In this document: one piece after another, positions 1-8,629 of the stretch
Layout: the number at the start of each line of letters is the position of its first letter
How positions within the stretch are numbered: position 1 is the stretch's first letter
NCBI RefSeq assembly: GCF_001748145.1
Contig: NZ_BCQA01000001.1
Location: forward strand, 2,444,501-2,508,500
Direction: 5' to 3'
DNA length: 64,000 nucleotides
Source of the DNA: Bosea sp. BIWAKO-01
GTDB lineage: Bacteria; Pseudomonadota; Alphaproteobacteria; Rhizobiales; Beijerinckiaceae
The notes under the pieces: generated by a model
The model's database searches: none
Seen by the model: only the letters and a program-made list of their open reading frames with translations
Told to the model about the DNA's origin: nothing
Translations under genes and position numbers: made by a program

Positions 1-296
1 TCGAGCGAGCCGGTGTCGACTGACAGATTGACGCAGAAGCCCTGGCCACCGCCTTCGGTGAGAAGGGGCTGCAGCAGGCTCTTGTAGTTCTCGGGGGTCA
101 CCGCTTCCTGGATGAAGCGGATGCCGCGCTCGTCGAGGAGGGCACGGTTGGTGTCATGCGGGTCGATGACGACGAAGCGGCTGCGGTCGTATTCGAAATG
201 CCGCTCGATCAACGGCAGTGTTCCGCGTCCGATGGAGCCGAACCCGATCATTACGATCGGTCCGGTGATGGTGCCGTGGACGGGCCAATGAGTCAT
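1..296 (-). CDS. hss: Homospermidine synthase, N-terminal part (cut by window edge)
   Basis: This is the first 98 codons of a gene that runs off the left edge. The protein begins MTHWPVHGTITGP and continues with a Rossmann dinucleotide-binding loop (GFGSIGRG, residues 18-25). Further on are FVVIDPHD and the stretch QGFCVNLSVDTGSL, as in alphaproteobacterial homospermidine synthase. That enzyme makes sym-homospermidine from putrescine using NAD in the cytoplasm. The start at 296 follows AAGGAAA at a good distance. The ornithine decarboxylase that would supply putrescine lies just upstream on the same strand, with one acetyltransferase between. The family call is firm from the N-terminus alone; the catalytic remainder is not visible. 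Confidence 0.88.
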   Translation of the reverse strand, partial: MTHWPVHGTITGPIVMIGFGSIGRGTLPLIERHFEYDRSRFVVIDPHDTNRALLDERGIRFIQEAVTPENYKSLLQPLLTEGGGQGFCVNLSVDTGSL

Positions 297-464
297 GATG
301 TTTCCTTGGTTGGGGTGGAACGGGGGTAGATCTTTCGCGGGCTCGTATGGAGAGCGGCCGCGCTCGTCAATCCGGAACGCCATTTTTGCGCCGCCAGGGT
401 CGATTTCGACCCCGACGACGCTGAAGACAATCCGGTGCGGATGACGCCGCGGTGACGCTCGCGA

Positions 465-992
465 TCAGGCTGCGAGCGCCGCGGCAGGCAGGGGCTCGAT
501 CAGGCGCCCCGTTGCGGACAGGACGCCGGCGGCGCCCGTGAGCGCGCCGGGGCGCAGTTCGAGGCCGAGGAAGCGCTCGCGCTCGACCGGGCCGGGCATG
601 GCAAGATCGCGCATCGGCTCGGCCGAGAAGCCAAACCGAGCGTAATAGGGCGCATCGCCGACCAGCAGCACAGCGCCGTGGCCATGGCAGGCGGCGCGCC
701 AGATCGCCTCGCGCATCATCGTCTTGCCGAGCCCTTCGCCGTGCAGGTCAGGCGAGACGGCGAGCGGCCCGAGCAGCAGCGCATCATGGCCGCCGGCATC
801 GATGTTCCAGAGCCTGACGGTCGCCACGACTGCGCCGTCGCGTTCCGCGACCAGCGCCAGCCCGGCGGCCGGCATCCGGCCTTCGCGCAGGCGTTCGCTG
901 GTCTTGGCGAAACGGCGCTCGCCGAAGCAACGGTCGAGCAGGGCCTCACGGGCCTGGATGTCGAACGCGGTTTCCTCGCGGATCGTGATCAT
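465..992 (-). CDS. GNAT family N-acetyltransferase (YhbS-like)
   Basis: A 175-residue single-domain acetyltransferase. The acetyl-CoA loop appears as LHGEGLGKTMM after the strand LLLGPLAVSPD, and the C-terminal part has the YYARFGF signature (around residues 115-121) typical of YhbS-type N-acetyltransferases. The start at 992 is chosen over a start ten codons further upstream because GGAGGT sits just before it. It lies between hss and the ornithine decarboxylase on the same strand, which could mean a polyamine-related acceptor, but nothing in the sequence identifies the substrate. Confidence 0.82.
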   Translation of the reverse strand: MITIREETAFDIQAREALLDRCFGERRFAKTSERLREGRMPAAGLALVAERDGAVVATVRLWNIDAGGHDALLLGPLAVSPDLHGEGLGKTMMREAIWRAACHGHGAVLLVGDAPYYARFGFSAEPMRDLAMPGPVERERFLGLELRPGALTGAAGVLSATGRLIEPLPAAALAA

Positions 993-1109
993 GACGCACC
1001 TCCGGCCGGAGCGCCTGCGCAAGAGCGCAGACCTTCCCGGCGCCGCGCGCGAACGCGGCCAAACAGAATGATTTGGGGGGCGGCTCCGGCTGGAGCCGGA
1101 GCCAGAACG

Positions 1110-2255
1110 TCAGATGACGTATTGCTTCAGCGGCGGGAAGCCGTTGAAGGCGACGGCCGAATAGGTCGTCGTATAAGCACCGGTGCCTTCGATCAGCACG
1201 CGATCGCCGATCTCCAAGCTGAACGGCAGCATGTACGGGGTCTTCTCGTACATGACGTCGACCGAGTCGCAGGTCGGGCCGGCCAGAACGCTCGGCACGG
1301 TCGCGTCACCGTCGCGCGGGGTGCGGATCGGATAGCGGATCGCCTCGTCCATGGTCTCGGCGAGACCGCTGAACTTGCCGATGTCGAGATAGACCCAGCG
1401 AACCTGATCGTCCTCGCTCTTCTTCGAGACAAGCACGACCTCGGCCTCGATCATGCCGGCTTCGCCGACCATGCCGCGGCCCGGCTCGATGATCGTCTCC
1501 GGAAGCTGGTTGCCGAAATGCTTCGACAGCGCCCGGAAGATCGCATCGCCATAGGCCGGAACGCCCGGGATCGGACGCAGGTAACGCGCCGGGAAGCCAC
1601 CGCCGAGATTGACCATCGACAGCGACATGCCACGGGTGGCGCATTCCTTGAACACTGCCGAAGCCGAGGCCAGGGCGGAATCCCAGGCGTTCACATTCGC
1701 CTGCTGCGAGCCGACATGGAACGAGATGCCATAGGCGCCCAGGCCAAGACGATGGCCATGCTCAAGCACGTCCGCGGCCATTTCGGGCACGCAGCCGAAC
1801 TTGCGCGAGAGCGGCCAGTCGGCGCCGGCGCCGTCGCAGAGGATGCGGCAGAAAATGCGCGCGTCCTTGACCGCAGTGAGGGCGGCGGAACGAGCGATCT
1901 TGTCGACCTCGGCCACGCAGTCGACGGCGAACAGGCGCACGCCGAGCTCCATGGCGCGCGCGACGTCGCGCTCCTTCTTGATCGTGTTGCCATAGGAAAT
2001 GCGGTCAGCGGTAGCGCCGGCCGCGAGAGCGAGCTCGATCTCGACGACCGAGGCGCAATCGAAGCAGGAGCCAAGCTTGGCCAGCAGGGCAAGCACTTCC
2101 GGCGCCGGGTTCGCCTTCACAGCGTAGAAGACGCGCGTGTCGGGAAGGGCCCGCGAGAAGGCACGATAATTCTCGCGCACGACATCGAGATCGATGACGA
2201 CGCAGGGACCGTCTTCACGGCGGTTACGCAGAAATTCACGGATGCGCTCGGTCAT
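1110..2255 (-). CDS. Ornithine (lysine/ornithine) decarboxylase, fold type III PLP enzyme
   Basis: A 381-residue PLP-dependent decarboxylase of the alanine-racemase-like fold that converts ornithine to putrescine. The PLP lysine lies in FYAVKANP (around residue 45). The glycine loop is MVNLGGGFPARY, the phosphate-binding stretch is IEPGRGMVGEAG, and the substrate cysteine region is AGPTCDSVDVM near the C-terminus. The length is usual for the short eukaryote-like bacterial ODC. The start at 2255 has GGGGAG upstream and gives the family N-terminus MTERIREFL. Putrescine made here would feed the neighbouring homospermidine synthase. A structured leader of about 440 nt precedes the gene. Lysine decarboxylation as a side activity is possible in this family. 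Confidence 0.9.
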   Translation of the reverse strand: MTERIREFLRNRREDGPCVVIDLDVVRENYRAFSRALPDTRVFYAVKANPAPEVLALLAKLGSCFDCASVVEIELALAAGATADRISYGNTIKKERDVARAMELGVRLFAVDCVAEVDKIARSAALTAVKDARIFCRILCDGAGADWPLSRKFGCVPEMAADVLEHGHRLGLGAYGISFHVGSQQANVNAWDSALASASAVFKECATRGMSLSMVNLGGGFPARYLRPIPGVPAYGDAIFRALSKHFGNQLPETIIEPGRGMVGEAGMIEAEVVLVSKKSEDDQVRWVYLDIGKFSGLAETMDEAIRYPIRTPRDGDATVPSVLAGPTCDSVDVMYEKTPYMLPFSLEIGDRVLIEGTGAYTTTYSAVAFNGFPPLKQYVI

Positions 2256-2693
2256 CGGCGCGACTCCCCTACGGCGCAAGCGGCGCCGATACGACGTATC
2301 GCCGGGTGAGTCGTTCGCAGGTCACGGCGCGATGGAGACGCCGAGATCAGCGGACGAAACGTCCGGACCCGAAACACCGTCGATTGGGGAACCCCCGCAC
2401 GGCCGGCAATGAAGGACAAGCCTCTTCGGTGTTGACCTGTGGAAAGCCAACGAGACCAAAAAAGCCCGCTCCGTCGTTGCTTTAAGCTGCGTCCCCCGTG
2501 GAGATTCGGGGTTTGCCGGTTTCGCCTCCGGCTGCTGGTCGCTGTTCGGGAGCGGCTCTCTTGCGAGAGCCGGGAGCGTGATTTGAGGGGATATCCATCC
2601 CCCTCCATCCGTTTCCCATCCCTGGCGGCTGTCCGGCCTCTTGTCCGAATGCCCACCGACCAGCACGCGGCCACAGGCACGTGCGAATTGGGT
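2256..2693 (-). ncRNA. Structured 5' leader of the ornithine decarboxylase gene (speF-type leader candidate)
   Basis: About 440 bases separate the decarboxylase from its likely promoter and hold no convincing gene. Read on the minus strand they contain several hairpins. One is an 8-bp stem with a GNRA-type GCAA loop at 2553-2572. Another has a 6-bp stem with an AAA/TTT loop at 2351-2365. A third is the cgatac/gtatcg stem at 2287-2301, just before the ribosome site. G-rich segments lie near 2585-2620. Leaders of decarboxylase genes in alphaproteobacteria are a known RNA family (Rfam speF). The match here is inferred from position and structure, not from an alignment. Confidence 0.45.
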
Positions 2694-2699
2694 AAGCCG

Positions 2700-2728
2700 C
2701 ATATACGAACTGCGGCCCCCCTCTACAA
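2700..2728 (-). promoter_or_regulatory. Putative promoter of the ornithine decarboxylase leader
   Basis: On the minus strand TTGTAG (2728-2723) and TATATG (2705-2700) are separated by exactly 17 bases. Transcription would start near 2693 and give a long leader. The match to sigma-70 boxes is partial, so this is a proposal. Confidence 0.35.
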
Positions 2729-2839
2729 GTTCTTTTTGACCTCGGGGTTCGGATTTTTCGCCGAACGGACGAGGCAGAAGCGCGCCGGGTTGGTCGACGG
2801 GCGCGCAACCGCCGGTATCGAGGCCGATCGAGCTCAATT

Positions 2840-3397
2840 CTAGGCCCGTTTCTGGCAAAAGCGGATGCGGTTCCCAAATGGGTCCGGCACCTCGAGCGTG
2901 CGACCGCCCGGGCCATTTTCCTGGATACCCGGTTTCGAGAAGGGATAGCGCTTGCCGATCAGTTCGGCGCGGTAGGCGTCGACGCCCTGCATCCAGACGA
3001 AGACGGTCGACCCTGGGCTGGCGTCGCCATGATGCTCGGAGAGGTGAAGCTGCAGGCCCGAGCGTGAAATCTGCATATAAATCGGGAATTCAGGTCCGTA
3101 GCGGTGGTCCCAATCCATGCTGAAGCCGAGGAAGCCGAGATAGAACTCCTTGGCCTTCTCCAGGTCGAAGATCCGCAGGATCGGGATGCCCATATTCAGG
3201 ATCACGCCTGTCTGGTCGGCGCCGGCGGCCGGGCTGGCTTCTGCCTCGCCGATTTTCGCGGCAAGGATGTTCCAGTCGTCATAGCCGAACTGCCGGGCGA
3301 CGATTTCGAGGGCCTGGGCGTGTGAAAGCGGTGTCTGCGGAGCCACGGCCTCGCGCAGGGCCTTGGCCATCAGTTTCGCATCGCGATAGGTGCGCAT
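2840..3397 (-). CDS. Glyoxalase-superfamily protein (bleomycin-resistance-like)
   Basis: A 185-residue cytoplasmic protein. The first 60 residues (MRTYRDAKLMAKALRE to the WNILAAKI stretch) form the helical segment common to a group of glyoxalase-superfamily proteins. The rest is one VOC repeat unit: MGIPILRIFDLEKAKEFY, LQLHLSEHHGDASPG and VPDPFGNRIRF. The last is the usual C-terminal VOC strand with a metal or ligand position. The start at 3397 follows AAGGAT. A ligand-sequestering (resistance) or lyase role is possible; no substrate can be assigned. Confidence 0.8.
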   Translation of the reverse strand: MRTYRDAKLMAKALREAVAPQTPLSHAQALEIVARQFGYDDWNILAAKIGEAEASPAAGADQTGVILNMGIPILRIFDLEKAKEFYLGFLGFSMDWDHRYGPEFPIYMQISRSGLQLHLSEHHGDASPGSTVFVWMQGVDAYRAELIGKRYPFSKPGIQENGPGGRTLEVPDPFGNRIRFCQKRA

Positions 3398-3691
3398 GGT
3401 CACAATCCTTCTCGATGGCGGACGAAGCGGCCAGGGCTCGCATTGCTGGAAGCGTCCACCGGATCGATCGGGATCGGGACGTAAGCGGGATGCATTCACC
3501 GTGCCTGGGAGGGCGCGAGCGGCGGGCTGCATCCGGCCCGGGGCCAAACGTAGAAAACAGGGCGATCGGCTGTCAACATCGCGCGTGCCGGAGATGCGCC
3601 GCCGCTGCGCCCTAGACCGGCCCCATTTCATCGCCTAAGTCGTTGGCGAGATGCGCCTTCGGGCGCAAACGCGACGGGGCCTCCTCGAATC

Positions 3692-5281
3692 ATGACCGTA
3701 TCCAATCGCCGCCAGATCCTGGCCGGCCTTTCCGCCGCCTTGAGCTTTTCCGTGGCGCCCGCCGCGCTGCTCGCGCAGCAGCCAGAGACGCAGCCCGCTC
3801 CGGCCCCGACCCCACCGCAGCCGCGCTTCGGCTTCGAGGACGTGGTGCGCCGAGCGCGCGAGATCGCGGCTGCGCCCTATGAGCCAGGTCCGAACCTGCC
3901 GGAACCGCTGTCGCGTCTCGATTTCGACGCGTGGCGTGATATCCGCTTCCGCCCCGAGCGGGCGCTGCTGGCGCAGACCGGGTCGGGTTTCCGGATGCAG
4001 ATGTTCCACCCCGGCTTCCTGTTCACGCGCCCGGTGACCGTAAACATCGTGCGCGACGGCGTACCGACACCGGTGCCTTATTCGTCGAACCTGTTCGACT
4101 ATGGCCGGATCAAGTTCGAGAAGCCGCTGCCGGTCAATCTCGGCTTCGCCGGCTTCCGCCTGCACTACCCGCTCAACGATCCGCGCGTCTTCGACGAGTT
4201 GATCTCCTTCATCGGCGCCAGCTATTTCCGGGTGCTCGGCCGCGAGCAGCGTTACGGGCTTTCGGCGCGCGGCCTTGCCATCGGTGCCGGCGTGCCTGGC
4301 GGCGAAGAGTTCCCCGTCTTCCGCGAGTTCTGGGTGGAGGCGCCAACTGCGGGCGCCGAGCGCGTCACGGTTTATGCGCTTCTCGATTCAGCCTCGGTAT
4401 CGGGCGCCTACCAGTTCCATATCTATCCGGATGTCGACAGCGTGGTCGATATCAGCGTCGCACTGTTCCCGCGCAAGACGATCGAGAAGCTCGGCCTCGC
4501 GCCGCTGACCTCGATGTTCTTCACCGGCGAGAACGACCGGCGCTTCCATGACGATTTCCGGACCGAGCTGCATGATTCCGACGGCCTGATGGTGCACTCG
4601 CGCACGGGCGAATGGATCTGGCGGCCCCTGCGCAATCCGCGGCAGCAGGCGGTTTCCTCCTTCGTCGAAAGCAATGTGCGCGGCTTCGGGCTGATGCAGC
4701 GCGACCGGGTCTTCGAGCACTATCAGGATCTCGATCTCAGCTACGAGCTCAGGCCGTCCTATTGGATCGAACCCCAGGGCGACTGGGGCGAGGGCGTGGT
4801 CGAGCTGATCGAGCTGCCGACCGGGGACGAGACCAATGACAATATCGTCGCGCTCTGGGCGCCCAAGGCCGCGCTTGAGGCCGGCCGCGAGTTCCGCTTC
4901 GGCTACAAGCTGACCGCGCTGCTCGACTCCAGCGACCTCCACCCCGGCGGCCGCGTGATCAACACCTACCAGGCGAAGCCGAAGGCGCTCGGCTCGGGCG
5001 AGCCCGTCACCGATGGCGCGCGCCGCTTCATCGTCGATTTCGCCGGCGGCGATCTCGCCTATCACCTGAAGCAGCCGGAGAAGGTCGAGATCGTGCCTTC
5101 GATCGCCTACGGGCGGATCAACCGTGCCTTTATCGTGCCCAACCCGAAGACCGAAGGTTTCCGCGCCTTCATCGACATCATCGTCGAGCCCGGGCAACTC
5201 GCAGAGATGCGTGCCTTCCTGAAGAGCGGCGACAAAACGCTGACGGAGACCTGGAGCTATCCGTGGCGTGCCGAGGCCTGA
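3692..5281 (+). CDS. opgG: Periplasmic glucan biosynthesis protein, OpgG/OpgD (MdoG) family
   Basis: A 529-residue exported protein required for osmoregulated periplasmic glucans. The N-terminus NRRQILAGLSAALSFSVAPA is a twin-arginine-like signal ending near residue 29, as in OpgD of E. coli. The mature part begins with FGFEDVVRRAREIAAAPYEP and carries family stretches such as LDFDAWRDIRF, LFDYGRIKFEKPLP, NFGL-like cores and a C-terminal immunoglobulin-like part. The length matches the family (about 510-550). No opgH glucosyltransferase is next to it. OpgG and OpgD cannot be separated securely here: the Tat signal favours OpgD-type export, while a single copy may do both jobs. Confidence 0.87.
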   Translation: MTVSNRRQILAGLSAALSFSVAPAALLAQQPETQPAPAPTPPQPRFGFEDVVRRAREIAAAPYEPGPNLPEPLSRLDFDAWRDIRFRPERALLAQTGSGFRMQMFHPGFLFTRPVTVNIVRDGVPTPVPYSSNLFDYGRIKFEKPLPVNLGFAGFRLHYPLNDPRVFDELISFIGASYFRVLGREQRYGLSARGLAIGAGVPGGEEFPVFREFWVEAPTAGAERVTVYALLDSASVSGAYQFHIYPDVDSVVDISVALFPRKTIEKLGLAPLTSMFFTGENDRRFHDDFRTELHDSDGLMVHSRTGEWIWRPLRNPRQQAVSSFVESNVRGFGLMQRDRVFEHYQDLDLSYELRPSYWIEPQGDWGEGVVELIELPTGDETNDNIVALWAPKAALEAGREFRFGYKLTALLDSSDLHPGGRVINTYQAKPKALGSGEPVTDGARRFIVDFAGGDLAYHLKQPEKVEIVPSIAYGRINRAFIVPNPKTEGFRAFIDIIVEPGQLAEMRAFLKSGDKTLTETWSYPWRAEA

Positions 5282-5290
5282 TCGCTCGGA

Positions 5291-5674
5291 TCAGGCTGCT
5301 GCGGCCACGACCTCGATCTCGACCTTGAACTCGGGCAGCGTGAAGCCGGAGACGATCATCAGGGTGGAGGCCGGAGGCGGCGTAACGACATGAGCGTCAC
5401 GCGATTCCATATAGGGCTTCATATACGCCCGGTCGGTGACATAGGCATTGATCCTCACGATGTCGGCGAGTGTCATGCCGGCTTCGCCGAGGATCTTCGC
5501 GATGTTGGCGAAGCAGAGATCAGCCTGAGCCCGCGCATCTTCGGGAATGCTGCCATCGGCCGTGATGCCGAGCTGCCCGGAGCAGAAGACGAGGCGCTGC
5601 CCGGCGGGCAGTTCGGCTCCATGGCTGTAACGGGCGAAGGGCGGGCGGATCGAGGGCGGGTTGAGCGGCTTCAT
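5291..5674 (-). CDS. RidA family protein (YjgF/YER057c/UK114)
   Basis: A 127-residue protein of the RidA family, whose canonical members hydrolyse reactive enamine/imine intermediates made by PLP enzymes. Family features are FCSGQLGI early, a central helix FANIAKILGEAGMTLADIV, then NAYVTD and the C-terminal strand EVEVVAA-type end. The canonical substrate arginine of archetypal RidA (R105 in the PxRxxxxV region) is replaced: here the stretch reads PPPASTLMIVSGF. That points to one of the divergent Rid subfamilies rather than archetypal RidA. The start at 5674 follows GGAGAA. Confidence 0.85.
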   Translation of the reverse strand: MKPLNPPSIRPPFARYSHGAELPAGQRLVFCSGQLGITADGSIPEDARAQADLCFANIAKILGEAGMTLADIVRINAYVTDRAYMKPYMESRDAHVVTPPPASTLMIVSGFTLPEFKVEIEVVAAAA

Positions 5675-5847
5675 GCTGGTTCTCCAAAGCTGCCGGACTA
5701 TGCCGCGCCGGGCGCCCAAGAACCAAATGACCCGTGGCGGAGTTGATCAGTTCCGGTATTTGGGGGATTGAGGTGCTCATGCCACGTTCATTGCGCAGGC
5801 CTAGGCTTGCGAATCAGCTGAGCCAACGAGACGGGAATAGGCACCGC

Positions 5848-6543
5848 ATGACGACCGTGACCGCGACACGACATCGCTTCTTCAAGGCCGCCTGCCTGCT
5901 GCCCTTCCTTGCGCTCACGGCTTGTGCGGGATCGCAGCGCTTCACCGGGGCGGGACCAGGTTTCTCCGGTGGGCCGGGCTATGGCCAGCCTCAGCTGCAA
6001 TCGGCTCCGCCGATCAGCTCTGCTCCCGTGACGTCGCAGCCCTTACCGCCGCCGGGCGGATATCCGGTCGCCTCCGCGCCTTCGTCGCCCGGAACCCTGC
6101 CGCCGCCGCAGGATCCGTTCTTCGATCCCAATGCAGGACGGCCGCAGCCGCAGAGCGCGCCGCCTGTCGCCGGGGCAACCGAGATTCCGCAACTCAGAGG
6201 CGGCAACAGCCAGGTCGCGACGCTCGGCCAGAGCTCGGCCCCAGCCCGCAGCGCGGGATCTTCGCGTGACAGCGTCATCGGGAGCTGGACCGCGCGCGAG
6301 GCGACGGGTAGCTCTTGCCGGATCCAGCTGTCGAGCACGCCGGCCCTCGATCTCTACCGCGCCAATGCAGCGGGCTGCGCCAATCGCGACCTGCAGAAGG
6401 TCAATGCCTGGGACTATCGCGACGGCGAGGTCTATCTCTACCAGCCCGGCGGCACGGTGGTCGCGCGGTTGCGTGCCGGCGACAGCGGCAGCATGAACGG
6501 CGCCGTCACCAAATCGGGCGCCGCCCTCTCGCTCAACCGCTGA
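5848..6543 (+). CDS. Lipoprotein with AprI/Inh protease-inhibitor domain (Omp19-like)
   Basis: A 231-residue lipoprotein. The signal peptide ends in the lipobox LTAC (lipid cysteine near residue 24). A proline/glutamine-rich linker of about 110 residues follows, then a C-terminal domain starting VIGSWTAREATGSSCRIQL with a second cysteine (AAGCAN) and ending AALSLNR. This is the layout of Brucella Omp19 and of Inh-type inhibitors of metallo- or host proteases: lipid anchor, flexible linker, eight-stranded barrel. The start at 5848 is chosen because it puts a clean signal peptide at the N-terminus. Location would be the outer membrane; the target protease is unknown. Confidence 0.8.
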   Translation: MTTVTATRHRFFKAACLLPFLALTACAGSQRFTGAGPGFSGGPGYGQPQLQSAPPISSAPVTSQPLPPPGGYPVASAPSSPGTLPPPQDPFFDPNAGRPQPQSAPPVAGATEIPQLRGGNSQVATLGQSSAPARSAGSSRDSVIGSWTAREATGSSCRIQLSSTPALDLYRANAAGCANRDLQKVNAWDYRDGEVYLYQPGGTVVARLRAGDSGSMNGAVTKSGAALSLNR

Positions 6544-6564
6544 GGCGGGCCTGCTCGTCGCGCC

Positions 6565-7182
6565 TCACGGGCGCGACGACGATCTCGCGAAGAAGGCCGG
6601 GCGCCAGAACCGGCGCTGCAGGGACAGCGCCAGAGTGGCAAAGCCCTTCGCGTTGTCGAAGGCTTCGTCGAGGACGGTGAAGGGCGTCGGCCCGCCGGTG
6701 GCGATCGTCCCCTCGACATCGTTGTAGCCGCCAATCAACTCCGCCTCGAACTTGCGGGCAAGCCGGCGCATGGCGCCGTTCTCGGGCAGGCAGGTCATGT
6801 AGAGCGTACGAATGCCGCGATTGCGCGAGGCCGTGATCAGCCGCGTGAACAGCGCTTCGCCGATGCCTTGCCGGCGCCAGGCCTTCTCGACGCTGAACGC
6901 GGCTTCGCCCGTCTGGGTGATGATGTCTTCCAGTCCGCGCAGTTCGGCCGCGCCGCGGACCTTTCCGTCCTCGATATAGGCATAGACCAGCCCGCCGACG
7001 CCGAAGGTGGTCTCAGCGTAATTGACGAGAAAATCGTCGTTGACGGCCGTGCCAAAGCGCTCGCGACGCGTAAGCACGTCCAAGCGCAGCAGATGATCGA
7101 TGAAGAGGGTGCGTTCCGCAGGCCAGAGCCGGCGAATTTCACCCTGGCCGGACGTTGCGCCGGCCTTTGTCGAACGAGCCAA
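6565..7182 (-). CDS. GNAT family N-acetyltransferase
   Basis: A 205-residue acetyltransferase with an N-terminal helical part (IRRLWPAERTLFIDHLLRLD). The GNAT core holds the acetyl-CoA loop KAWRRQGIGEALF (about residues 105-117) and the later strand IRTLYMTCLPEN. A TTG start at 7182 is preferred because AGGAGA lies six bases before it. The ATG at 7299 would add a low-complexity, charge-rich stretch unlike the family. It is convergent with the Omp19-like gene. The acceptor substrate is unknown. Confidence 0.75.
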   Translation of the reverse strand: MARSTKAGATSGQGEIRRLWPAERTLFIDHLLRLDVLTRRERFGTAVNDDFLVNYAETTFGVGGLVYAYIEDGKVRGAAELRGLEDIITQTGEAAFSVEKAWRRQGIGEALFTRLITASRNRGIRTLYMTCLPENGAMRRLARKFEAELIGGYNDVEGTIATGGPTPFTVLDEAFDNAKGFATLALSLQRRFWRPAFFARSSSRP

Positions 7183-7416
7183 TTGTCTTCTCCTGTCACA
7201 GCGCCATGTCGCGCTACCGTCCAGGAGGCGTTCGTCCCTAGAGCTCGGGTCGGAAGATGCTCCCCCAATCTGGGAATGCAAGAGGCGAAGCTGTGGCAAA
7301 TTTGGGCGAGAGGGCGGATATTTCGCTCAATCTGCCCCGATCTGCGGCCCATGCCTAAGTGTGCATCAGCCAGCAGGCTTGCGGTCGCGCCGAGCCTGGC
7401 TTAACCCGGGCAGCCG

Positions 7417-8616
7417 ATGCTGTCCCGCCCGCAGGCCATGCCCGCCACCATCTCCGAACGCTATGTCGCCATGGTCGAAGCCGGCGTCATCGAGCGCGAT
7501 GCGGCGCAATTTGCCGTGGTGAAGCGGCTCGAGGCGCTGTCGGAGACGCTCGCCTCACGCCAACTGGCCAGAAAGAGCAGTGCGCTCGGCTGGCTGTTCG
7601 GCAAGCGGCAGGCATCGGCCAATGGCATCAAGGGCCTCTACATCTGGGGTTCGGTCGGCCGCGGCAAGACCATGCTGATGGACATGTTCTACGACTCGGC
7701 GCCGGTTACGGCCCGCAGGCGCGTGCATTTCCATTCCTTCCTCGCCGATGTCCATGCCCGCATCCACGCCTACCGCCAGCGCCTGAAGGCGGGCGAGGTC
7801 AAGGAGCCCGACCCGATCGGTCCCATCGCAGCCGAGCTCGCCGAAGAGGCGACGCTGCTCTGCTTCGACGAATTCACCGTCACCGATATCGCCGATGCGA
7901 TGATCCTGGGGCGCTTGTTCACGGCGCTCTTCGCGGCAGGCGTGGTGGTGGTCGCAACCTCGAATGTCGAGCCGTCGCGTCTCTACGAGGGCGGGCTCAA
8001 CCGAGCGCTGTTCCTGCCCTTCATCGCATTGCTGACCGAGAAGGTCGATGTGCTGCGGCTCGATGCCCGCACCGATTTCCGGCTGGAGAAGCTTGGCGGC
8101 GCACCGACCTATCATGTGCCTGCCGATGCAACGGCCAGGGCCGCGCTCGACAAGGCGTTTCTGACGCTGAGCGGGGTCGCTCATGGGCAGCCGCTCGTCC
8201 TATCGGTCAAGGGGCATGAGCTGCGCGTGCCGGAAGCCGCCGGTGGCGTCGCGCGCGCCGGTTTCAGGGATCTCTGCGCCAAGGCCTATGGTGCCTCGGA
8301 TTATCTCGAGCTGGCAGAGCGCTTCCATACGCTGATGATCGAAGACATTCCGGTGATGGACGAGACGCAGCGCAACGAGGCGAAGCGCTTCATCATCCTG
8401 ATCGACACGCTCTATGAGCTCCATGTGAAGCTGATCGCGTCGGCGCAGGCCGAGCCGCACGAACTCTACATCGCCACGAGCGGTCGCGAGGCGTTCGAGT
8501 TCGACCGCACGGTTTCGCGGCTGATCGAGATGCGCTCCGGCGACTACCTGGCCTTGCCGCATGGTCGTGCCGATTCCGCCGCCAGCGGCGACACGACCGG
8601 CCTGGTCGAGACTTGA
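7417..8616 (+). CDS. zapE: Cell division protein ZapE (AFG1-like ATPase)
   Basis: A 399-residue AAA+-type ATPase of the AFG1/ZapE family, which associates with the Z-ring and constriction under stress. Walker A is GSVGRGKT (around residue 77-84) and Walker B is LLCFDEF (around 149-155). They are followed by VTDIADAMILGRLF and the sensor stretch VVVVATSNVEPSRLYEGGLNR. The length is typical. The start is uncertain: ATG at 7417 and ATG at 7438 are both possible and neither has a clear ribosome site. In many alphaproteobacteria zapE neighbours the mdh-suc cluster, as here. Confidence 0.9.
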   Translation: MLSRPQAMPATISERYVAMVEAGVIERDAAQFAVVKRLEALSETLASRQLARKSSALGWLFGKRQASANGIKGLYIWGSVGRGKTMLMDMFYDSAPVTARRRVHFHSFLADVHARIHAYRQRLKAGEVKEPDPIGPIAAELAEEATLLCFDEFTVTDIADAMILGRLFTALFAAGVVVVATSNVEPSRLYEGGLNRALFLPFIALLTEKVDVLRLDARTDFRLEKLGGAPTYHVPADATARAALDKAFLTLSGVAHGQPLVLSVKGHELRVPEAAGGVARAGFRDLCAKAYGASDYLELAERFHTLMIEDIPVMDETQRNEAKRFIILIDTLYELHVKLIASAQAEPHELYIATSGREAFEFDRTVSRLIEMRSGDYLALPHGRADSAASGDTTGLVET

Positions 8617-8629
8617 GAAGCGTCGCCGC

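Noticed and set aside
2322..2702. An open frame in the decarboxylase leader that could be a sensing leader peptide
   Set aside because: Its first ATG falls inside the proposed -10 box, so it would not be in the message, and it has no good ribosome site.
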